This document shows, in pieces, positions 38,426 to 44,260 of a stretch of DNA of 44,260 bases. Source of the stretch: an uncultured Ruminococcus sp. (lineage in GTDB: Bacteria > Bacillota > Clostridia > Oscillospirales > Acutalibacteraceae); assembly GCA_902784855.1 (NCBI GenBank), contig CACZWQ010000014.1, forward strand, positions 1 through 44,260. Direction: 5' to 3'. Each line of letters opens with the position of its first letter. The stretch's first letter is position 1. Both the position numbers and the translations under genes were made by a program. The notes beneath the pieces were generated by a model. That model made no database searches, was not told where the DNA came from, and saw nothing but the letters and a program-made list of their open reading frames with translations.

Positions 38426-38834
38426 TTTGATCCTTTATTTCATACGGCTTATCCCAAGAGCCGATCTCGATCAGATTACCCTCCGGGTCGGCGATATAAC
38501 AGGTGCGCTGACCCCACGGCTCGGTCGTCGGTTCCATCACGGGTTCGGCACCGTTTTTCACAGCCGTTTTGAATGAAGCATCGACCTCCTCGAAGGTATC
38601 GACATAAAGCGCCAGCTCAAAATGACCGTTCAAACCGCTCGTGTAGTTGTATTCTCGATTCGTCATTTTTTCAAAGTCTTTTCTGCCGTAGAGCAGGAAC
38701 AGTGTTCCGTCCTTGACGAGATACACGTTTTTCGTGTCCTCAGCCTCTTTGATCTCAAAGCCGAGCACATCCCTGTAAAAACGTATCATTCTGCCCATAT
38801 CATTTACGAATATCCCAAAACCGTCTAATCGCAT
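38415..38834 (-). CDS. VOC/glyoxalase-fold protein
   Basis: A 139-residue vicinal-oxygen-chelate protein made of two beta-alpha-beta-beta-beta units: RLDGFGIFVNDMGRMIRFYRDVLGF, HFELALYVDTFEEVDASF, and TEPWGQRTCYIADPEGNLIEIGSWD. It may be a dioxygenase, an isomerase or an antibiotic-binding protein. GGAGGT precedes the ATG. It is the first gene of a two-gene operon with yjdF. Confidence 0.87.
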   Translation of the reverse strand: MRLDGFGIFVNDMGRMIRFYRDVLGFEIKEAEDTKNVYLVKDGTLFLLYGRKDFEKMTNREYNYTSGLNGHFELALYVDTFEEVDASFKTAVKNGAEPVMEPTTEPWGQRTCYIADPEGNLIEIGSWDKPYEIKDQNGT

Positions 38835-38905
38835 GGCCTACCTCCGTATAAACCGCGTGCAAACGGTGAATCGAAACCGTCTGCACGCTGTTTTAATTGA
38901 GTAAA

Positions 38906-39472
38906 TTACGCTTTCCTTTGCGGCACGCCGTGTTTCACGATATATACGTCTCGGGAAATCGCCATCATATTCTTGTCATAATAAGAATCTGTATAGAACG
39001 CATCGATTTTTCGATCGCCGTAGAGTTCCCTGTAGCGATTAACTTTGTTGTCTCCGAAATTGAACCAAGTGATCTTCTTCTGATCCAAATCTACTTCCGT
39101 GCCGACAATATGATTGGTTTTCAGTTTCTCCCGAATCCCGTCAAACAGAAATATCGGGCTTGCAGAGATGATGATATCATCCGGCGTGATCAGCCGAAGC
39201 ATCTGCGGATTCAGCTTGTCGGCATTGATTTCCCAAAACGCTTTGACGAAACCTTCGGGAGACGTCTCTCCATCCAAAACACCGGCAAAGAAATCATTGA
39301 TAATGGATTCCAGCTTTTCCTTTTTCAGCAGACAGAGCTTATATCCGGCAAGGCTGAACAGGATCGTCGGGATATACCGAATGATCCGTTTGTTATGTCG
39401 GATCATATAAAACGCAAAATCGACCGAGCTTTCACCCTTGTAAATCGTGTTATCAAAATCAAAAACCTTCAC
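38906..39472 (-). CDS. HAD-IB family phosphatase
   Basis: A 188-residue phosphoserine-phosphatase-like HAD hydrolase. Motif I is FDFDNTIYKG with both aspartates, motif II is ISASPIF, motif III is a lysine in GDNKVNRYREL and motif IV is DSYYDKNMM. A helical cap lies between I and II. The substrate is a phospho-metabolite that cannot be named from sequence. It has its own promoter. Confidence 0.88.
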   Translation of the reverse strand: MKVFDFDNTIYKGESSVDFAFYMIRHNKRIIRYIPTILFSLAGYKLCLLKKEKLESIINDFFAGVLDGETSPEGFVKAFWEINADKLNPQMLRLITPDDIIISASPIFLFDGIREKLKTNHIVGTEVDLDQKKITWFNFGDNKVNRYRELYGDRKIDAFYTDSYYDKNMMAISRDVYIVKHGVPQRKA

Positions 39473-39503
39473 GATAATACTCCCATTCGCTTTTCATATA
39501 TCA

Positions 39504-39532
39504 ATAATATCAGACAACATCGGATTTGTCTA
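39504..39532 (-). promoter_or_regulatory. Promoter of the HAD phosphatase gene
   Basis: On the minus strand TAGACA (39532-39527), a 17-bp spacer and TATTAT (39509-39504), about 35 nt before the ATG. Confidence 0.6.
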
Positions 39533-39689
39533 CAATATCCTGTACGTTAACCTACAAGCAACAAAGTCAGCGAGAAAAAAATGGATTATTGTGTCATAAT
39601 GAAGGTAAAGAGTGATGATGACGAAAGGAGGCGCAAAACGCGCCCTTCACAATAACGCATACTTAACACATATTTGCCGTTTCAGACAA
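39533..39689. other. Gene-poor gap between the accessory genes and the restriction system
   Basis: From 39533 to the terminator at 39690 there is no credible ORF. It holds a small hairpin GGCGC/GCGCC near 39633-39648 and otherwise unremarkable sequence. Together with 39733-39829 it separates the HAD gene from the hsd remnants. Confidence 0.5.
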
Positions 39690-39732
39690 AAGAAAAACTC
39701 TCAAAAGCCGCTTAAACAGTGACTTTTGAGAG
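39690..39732 (-). terminator. Terminator downstream of the hsd genes
   Basis: On the minus strand a 10-bp stem CTCTCAAAAG/CTTTTGAGAG (39732-39723, 39707-39698) with a 15-nt loop is followed by TTTTTCTTTT. It would end transcription from hsdR-hsdM-hsdS. Confidence 0.75.
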
Positions 39733-39829
39733 CCTAAATGCTGGTATAACGGACTTATGAAAAATTCAGGTTTTATCGGCAGTTACACACATTTCTCGCT
39801 CGCACATTTGTGATTTATTCAATTTCTTC

Positions 39830-40042
39830 CTATAAGATATGGTTTTTTACTAATTGTGCTGGGCTTTTTTCCGATTCCGCAAACAGGAAGCTGTTTTCTT
39901 GCGTAAACTTCTCAACAGATTTTGAAAGTGAGTACTGATATTTTTCTCTGCTGTCCCATACTGCATTTTTTAAATCATCAATTTCACTTTGTAAATATAT
40001 CTCTGATATTACCTTTCTAAGTAAGGCGAGCATTATATCCAT
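39830..40042 (-). pseudogene. Unrecognised ORF remnant joined to the end of hsdS
   Basis: A 70-codon frame that overlaps the last codons of hsdS out of frame and continues for about 60 residues (KVISEIYLQSEIDDLKNAVW, then SLSKSVEKFTQENSF). It has no RBS and its upstream part is a shadow of hsdS. It looks like the tail of another gene joined to the broken hsdS. I do not recognise the family. Confidence 0.4.
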
Positions 40043-41030
40043 ATTGAATTGATTTTGCTATTGTTCCCCAACGAACCCACTTCCAACTCTCCGGAATATC
40101 AAACGGTATTTCATCGTCTGAAATCTCAGGGAGTGGTTTTTCTTTTTTGATTTTGCCGTCTTTGATAAGGCGTTGCTTTTCGGCTTGGATTTGGCGGTAA
40201 AGTTCTTCGCCTGTGCCTTCTTCGGGGCGCTGTTCGACCAGCTTGCCTTGAATCGCCATTTGCAGGACGGATTTTTGCATATCGTCGGGGAAACGCTTGT
40301 TGAAGGCTTCGAGCTTGCTCCACGCCTGTTCATAGCGGTCAATCAAGGGCAACAGCTCTTCGATCTTAGCAACAATGCGCTTTTGCTCAGAAAAAGGCGG
40401 TAAAGGGAATAATAGTTTTATCAGGTCGTCTTTATTGAACCCTGCTTGAGCTGAGCGGGTATTATTCTTGATAAACAACTGATAAAGGGGTGATAAATAA
40501 TAATAGTAAATGTATTTTCGGAAAACTAAATCATGATCGTATAATGGCGTTACTCTTGCCATCGCTACGTTATATGCTCCATCCTCAGCCCAGAATACTT
40601 TTCCAAGTGAAGCTCCATATCGCGCTAAGAGTATATCCCCTTTTCTTGTAAACTTTGAAACTTTGTCTATCGGAACAAATACTGGGACTGGATTTTTACC
40701 ATAATCACGAATTTGAAAAAGCCTAACATATCCATCTGCTTGATAATCAATAAAATTCGATTTTGGTGGCTGACTGCCTCCTATCACCTCAAAAAAGCAA
40801 TTATGTCTGACCCATTTCCATGTCTTAGGTATATCAAACGGCACTTCTTCCTCTGTGATTTCGGGCAGGGGTTTTTCTTTTTTGATTTTGCCCTCTTTGA
40901 TAAGGCGCTGTTTTTCCTCTTGGATTTGGCGGTAGAGTTCCTCGGCTGTGCCTTCCTCCGGGCGCTGTTCTACAAGCCTTCCCTGCACGGCAAGCTGCAA
41001 AATGCTGCTCTTTAACTCCTGCGGCGTCAT
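40017..41030 (-). CDS. hsdS: Type I restriction-modification specificity subunit, truncated in the second target domain
   Basis: A 337-residue HsdS, shorter than the usual 400-450. It has a first conserved region (LKSSILQLAVQGRLVEQRPEEG), TRD1 (about residues 75-205), a central conserved region with PLPPFSEQKRIVAKIEELLPLIDRYEQAW, and a second copy of the conserved start (LQMAIQGKLVEQRPEEG). TRD2 begins normally (IPESWKWVRWGTIAKSIQYGYN) and then ends at ARLT and a stop, so it is almost absent. HsdS proteins with one TRD can act as dimers, so loss of function is not certain. ATG overlaps the hsdM stop (ATGA). Confidence 0.88.
   Translation of the reverse strand: MTPQELKSSILQLAVQGRLVEQRPEEGTAEELYRQIQEEKQRLIKEGKIKKEKPLPEITEEEVPFDIPKTWKWVRHNCFFEVIGGSQPPKSNFIDYQADGYVRLFQIRDYGKNPVPVFVPIDKVSKFTRKGDILLARYGASLGKVFWAEDGAYNVAMARVTPLYDHDLVFRKYIYYYYLSPLYQLFIKNNTRSAQAGFNKDDLIKLLFPLPPFSEQKRIVAKIEELLPLIDRYEQAWSKLEAFNKRFPDDMQKSVLQMAIQGKLVEQRPEEGTGEELYRQIQAEKQRLIKDGKIKKEKPLPEISDDEIPFDIPESWKWVRWGTIAKSIQYGYNARLT
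40071..40272. repeat. Internal hsdS repeat, copy 2
   Basis: About 200 bp that repeat 40806-41007 in the same direction at high identity, offset about 735 bp. They encode the conserved regions that precede each target-recognition domain and so offer a recombination site for domain exchange. Confidence 0.8.
40806..41007. repeat. Internal hsdS repeat, copy 1
   Basis: Partner of 40071-40272. Both copies encode LVEQRPEEGT followed by EELYRQIQ and IKKEKPLPEI. Differences are mostly silent or conservative. Confidence 0.8.
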
Positions 41031-42505
41031 AGCTCGGCACCTCCGAGAATGGCGGTGATGTCCGCTAACACGCGGTCGATCTCGGCGTTGAGCGAGGCGC
41101 GTTCCTCCTGATAGCGCTGAATGAGATCCATCGGGTCGAGGATCTCTTCCTCGATATGCGGATAGCCGCAGAGGTCGAGGTTGTAGCCAAACTCCTTTTC
41201 AAGCTGTTCGGCGGTGTATTTCTTCGCCTTGTCAAAACCGTCAACATTGATTTCTACGCGGTCGTTCCACCACTCGATTACCGGGTCAAAGTGGTCGAGG
41301 CGCATGGGCTTTGTCTTGGAAAAATGCTTGTATTCCGCAGGCATATCCAGACGGTAAAACCATGTTTCCTCCGTGGGATGGGTGCGGTCAAAAAACAGGA
41401 TATTCGTCGTGATGGACGTATAGGGCGCAAACACGCTCGACGGCATACGGATGACCGTGTGCAGGTTGCACTCTTTGAGCAGCTTTTTCTTGATGTTGAT
41501 TTTCGCGTTGTCGGTGCCGAACAGAAAACCGTCGGGCAAAATCACCGCCGCGCGTCCGTTCTGCTTTAAGCGGTAGAGAATGACCGCCATAAACAAGTCG
41601 GCGGTCTCGCTGCTGGCGAGGTCGTCGGGAAAATGACTTTTTATATCCGCTTTCTCGTTGCCGCCGTAGGGCGGATTCATCAAGATCACGTCAAAGCAAT
41701 CGTCGTCGGTATAGTCGAGCAAATCGCGCGTCAGGGAATTGTCGTGGAACACGCGCGGCACGTCGATATCGTGCAGCAGCATATTGGTGATGCAGAGCAT
41801 GTAGGGAAACTGTTTTTTCTCGATGCCGTAGATAGAATCGCCGTATTCCTCTTGGTCGGCAACAGATTTGACCTGCTTTTCAAGCTCCTTGAGCCAGCTT
41901 GTCAAAAATCCGCCTGTGCCGCAGGCAAAGTCCGCCATCTTCTCCCCTATTTGTGGCTGAATCATCTTTGCCATAAAATCGGTTACGGCGCGCGGCGTAT
42001 AAAATTCGCCTGCCGAACCCGCGCTTTGCAGCTCTTTCAGAATCGTTTCATAGATTTCGCCGAAGGCGTGGCTTTCCTCGTAGTCGCCGAGGTCGAGCGC
42101 GTCGATGACGTTGAGCACCTGACGGAGCAAAACGCCGTCCTTCATATAGTTGTTTGCGTCGGCAAAGGTCGTCTGTACGATCGCTTTCTTAATGGGCGTT
42201 TCCTTGGTGACAGACAGGTTTTTCAGCGTCGGGAACAGGGTGTTGTTGACAAAATCCAATAGTGGGTCGCCCGTCATGGCGTTGCCCGATTTGTCGTCAT
42301 GCGCCCAGTTTAACCAGCGGCAGTTTTCGGGAATGATGGATGTATAATCGCTGTCGTCAAACTCCCAGTCCTGCTCCTTTGCGTCATAGACCTTCAGGAA
42401 CAGCATCCACGCGATCTGCTCAATGCGCTGCGCGTCGCCGTTGATACCTGCGTCGTTGCGCATGATGTCGCGCAGCCTTTTGACGAATCCTGATAAATTG
42501 CTCAT
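41027..42505 (-). CDS. hsdM: Type I restriction-modification DNA methyltransferase subunit
   Basis: A 492-residue adenine-N6 methyltransferase. It has the HsdM N-terminal helical domain (KRLRDIMRNDAGINGDAQRIEQIAWMLFLKVYD), the SAM-binding motif ADFACGTGGFLTSWL, the catalytic NPPY in VILMNPPYGGNEKAD and the C-terminal HsdS-contact region. All key residues are present. With HsdS it methylates the recognition site, and with HsdR it forms the restriction complex. It is 2 bp from hsdR and overlaps hsdS by 4 bp. Confidence 0.95.
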   Translation of the reverse strand: MSNLSGFVKRLRDIMRNDAGINGDAQRIEQIAWMLFLKVYDAKEQDWEFDDSDYTSIIPENCRWLNWAHDDKSGNAMTGDPLLDFVNNTLFPTLKNLSVTKETPIKKAIVQTTFADANNYMKDGVLLRQVLNVIDALDLGDYEESHAFGEIYETILKELQSAGSAGEFYTPRAVTDFMAKMIQPQIGEKMADFACGTGGFLTSWLKELEKQVKSVADQEEYGDSIYGIEKKQFPYMLCITNMLLHDIDVPRVFHDNSLTRDLLDYTDDDCFDVILMNPPYGGNEKADIKSHFPDDLASSETADLFMAVILYRLKQNGRAAVILPDGFLFGTDNAKINIKKKLLKECNLHTVIRMPSSVFAPYTSITTNILFFDRTHPTEETWFYRLDMPAEYKHFSKTKPMRLDHFDPVIEWWNDRVEINVDGFDKAKKYTAEQLEKEFGYNLDLCGYPHIEEEILDPMDLIQRYQEERASLNAEIDRVLADITAILGGAEL

Positions 42506-42507
42506 GA

Positions 42508-44260
42508 TTAACCTGCCTTATAGAGTTCTGCTTCCAGTTCCTTTACCGCCTGACGATAGCCCTCTCTGCCGCCAAAATAGGAAGCAATTTTGGACGGCTT
42601 GCCGTACTTGCGGAAGGGGTCAAGCTGTAAGATTTCGGTTTGTTCGATTTCATAAATACCGGTGTTCATATATCTGTCGAGCAGCGCTTCGAGTATTTCA
42701 CGCGCCACGCCGCTGTATTTGCTGAGAAAGTCGCGCTTTTTGACGTTGTCGGCACGCTCTTTTCGCGTCAGCGGCTTTTTGTCAAAGGCAACGTGACAGA
42801 TGAAATCAAAGTCGTCCACGTCGGACATGTTTTGCTCTGCTTTCATGGCTTCCAAATCAATGCCCTGTTCGCGCAGCAGCTCACTGATAACGCGTTTTTT
42901 GTCCTCCGCCGACCACTGCTGAATGAAGTTGTCGAGCGAGGCATACTTGCCGACGATGTTTGACTTGGTGTAATCGACAATGCTCTCGTGACGCAGCAGC
43001 TTGCCGTTTGCGTCATAGACCGAAACGGATTTGCCGATGATCTCCACGCGGCAGCCGTTTGCATCCACGATCGGGACGACGCGCATTCCGGGAGGTGTCT
43101 CAACCGGCGGCTTATCACCGGGGTCTCCCGGCTCCTTCGGCTTTTTGCCGTCTTTTCCGGCGTTGGGGTCATAACCCTCCACCATCTCGATCGGACCGTC
43201 CCAATCAGGGTCGGCAAATAGTCGGGTGACGTTACGGAAATCCATTACGACAAAGTGATTTTTGCCTTCCTTTTCACGCAAACGCGTACCGCGTCCGATG
43301 ATTTGCTTAAACTCGGTCAAAGAGCTGATCATTTCGTCCAACACGATCAGCTTTGTCATTTTGCAGTCAGCGCCGGTGGAAAGCAATTTTGAAGTCGTAG
43401 CGATTACGGGATATTTTTCTCTAACAGAAATAAAGTAATCCAATTTGCTCTTGCCGTATACGTCCGAACCGGTAATGCGTACCACATAATCGGGGTTTTC
43501 TTTGCACATATCGGCGTTCAACTCGGCAAGTGCGTTACGCATATTCTGCGCGTGGTTTTCGTTGGCGCAAAATACGATCGTCTTTTGCATACGGTCGGTC
43601 GCTTTTAAGTAATTCGTGATCTCTGCGGCGACTTCGTAAATCCTATCCTCTATGATGATGTTGTAATCAAAGTCGCTGTTGGTATATATCCTATCCTCAA
43701 TGGGATTGCCGTTTTTATCAGTCTGACCTTTATACGGTCGCCATCCCTCGCCGATGTTGGTGTGGATATTATACACCTTGAACGGTGCCAAAAAGCCGTC
43801 GTCAATACCTTCACGCAGGCTGTAAGTGTAGACAGGCTCGCCAAAATAATCGATGTTGGAAATGTACTTGGTTTCTTTTGGTGTGGCAGTCATGCCGATT
43901 TGCGTGGCGGAAGAAAAGTATTCCAGAATTTTGCGCCAGTTGCTGTCCTTCTTAGCAGAGCCGCGGTGACACTCGTCAACTATAATCAGGTCAAAGAAAT
44001 CCTTTTGGAAGAGCTGTGCAAAACGCGCGACAGCATCTTCGCCTTCTTCCTCTTTATCATCATTGCCGGTGAGCTGCTGATAGAGCGAGAAATAAACTTC
44101 ATGTGAGGTGATAGTGACAGGGTCGTCCTTCGCAAAGTTGATTTTATGAATGGTCTTTTTCAAAGGCGAAAAGTCCTGTTGAATGGACTGGTCGACTAAG
44201 ATATTTCTGTCAGCTAAGTAAAGAACCTTTTTCTTCAAGCCGCTTTTGAGCAAACGGTAG
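42508..44260 (-). CDS. hsdR: Type I restriction endonuclease subunit HsdR (5' end beyond window)
   Basis: The last 583 residues of the motor and nuclease subunit. The frame is open to the right edge, so the N-terminal nuclease domain and helicase motif I lie outside. Visible are helicase motif Ia (VLYLADRNILVDQS), motif II DECHRGS, motif III GMTATPKET, and motif VI QIIGRGTRLREKEGKNHFVVMDF. A Pro/Gly-rich linker (KKPKEPGDPGDKPPVE) leads to the C-terminal EcoEI-type domain. The motor motifs are intact. Confidence 0.93.
   Translation of the reverse strand, partial: YRLLKSGLKKKVLYLADRNILVDQSIQQDFSPLKKTIHKINFAKDDPVTITSHEVYFSLYQQLTGNDDKEEEGEDAVARFAQLFQKDFFDLIIVDECHRGSAKKDSNWRKILEYFSSATQIGMTATPKETKYISNIDYFGEPVYTYSLREGIDDGFLAPFKVYNIHTNIGEGWRPYKGQTDKNGNPIEDRIYTNSDFDYNIIIEDRIYEVAAEITNYLKATDRMQKTIVFCANENHAQNMRNALAELNADMCKENPDYVVRITGSDVYGKSKLDYFISVREKYPVIATTSKLLSTGADCKMTKLIVLDEMISSLTEFKQIIGRGTRLREKEGKNHFVVMDFRNVTRLFADPDWDGPIEMVEGYDPNAGKDGKKPKEPGDPGDKPPVETPPGMRVVPIVDANGCRVEIIGKSVSVYDANGKLLRHESIVDYTKSNIVGKYASLDNFIQQWSAEDKKRVISELLREQGIDLEAMKAEQNMSDVDDFDFICHVAFDKKPLTRKERADNVKKRDFLSKYSGVAREILEALLDRYMNTGIYEIEQTEILQLDPFRKYGKPSKIASYFGGREGYRQAVKELEAELYKAG

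Noticed and set aside
38426-38500. yjdF riboswitch
   Set aside because: The yjdF start lies inside the upstream coding region, which leaves no leader for a riboswitch.
39690-39732. Recombinase attachment site in the hairpin near hsdS
   Set aside because: The symmetric sequence is explained as a terminator with a T run on the minus strand, and no integrase gene is in the window.

Overview
The window looks like a chromosome segment of a Gram-positive anaerobe of the Clostridia, probably an Oscillospirales/Ruminococcaceae-type gut bacterium. Supporting signs are high-GC coding DNA with AT-rich intergenic sigma-A promoters, strong GGAGG ribosome binding sites, class C sortases, an NADH/ferredoxin-type [FeFe] hydrogenase cluster, a SpoIIQ-like M23 protein, and an rpsF-ssb-rpsR operon. 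Taxonomy is inferred from gene content only.

Layout. (1) 1-6.0 kb: a giant secreted adhesin (minus strand, cut by the left edge) with a CBM26-like starch-binding segment, a fibro-slime domain and pilin-type repeats, divergent from two class C sortase genes. (2) 6.0-8.4 kb: a two-gene ABC exporter. (3) 8.4-12.0 kb: ftsE-ftsX and a coiled-coil M23 hydrolase, a divisome-controlled wall-cleavage module. (4) 12.1-14.3 kb: a PucR/CdaR-type regulator behind a near-consensus Pho box, and a GT14 glycosyltransferase. (5) 14.5-22.8 kb: a two-operon hydrogenase locus. The upstream operon encodes DRTGG, RsbW-like ATPase, hydrogenase-like Fe-S protein, DRTGG and PHP proteins. The downstream operon encodes HndA, a HATPase, HndB, HndC and HydA. 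HndC and HydA are joined by what looks like a small deletion that removes the end of one gene and the start of the other. (6) 23.2-26.8 kb: a glycogen debranching enzyme, a cytidylate-kinase-like protein, a possible structured RNA with a 23-codon ORF, and GC-rich ~141-bp repeats. (7) 26.8-28.9 kb: SpoIIQ-like M23, rpsR, ssb, rpsF. (8) 29.0-32.6 kb: a polysaccharide/teichoic-acid ABC exporter with a fused pseudo-SDR/LicD protein. (9) 32.6-39.5 kb: small accessory genes (TetR, two GNATs, flavodoxin-fold reductase, methyltransferase, hydrolase, GyrI-like, DUF1330, YjdF, VOC, HAD) with gene debris that includes a chloramphenicol acetyltransferase tail. (10) 39.8-44.3 kb: a type I restriction-modification system (hsdR-hsdM-hsdS) with a truncated specificity subunit; hsdR runs off the right edge.

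How the parts work together. Regions 1, 3 and 8 build and remodel the cell surface. Region 5 couples NADH and ferredoxin oxidation to H2 production and carries its own candidate sensory proteins. Regions 9 and 10 are the variable part. The observations most worth following are the hndC-hydA junction, the Pho box, the hydrogenase sensory operon with its promoter palindrome, the RNA candidate at 26.2-26.46 kb, the 141-bp repeats, the adhesin, and the SDR-LicD fusion. No tRNA, rRNA, CRISPR array, transposase or integrase was seen.
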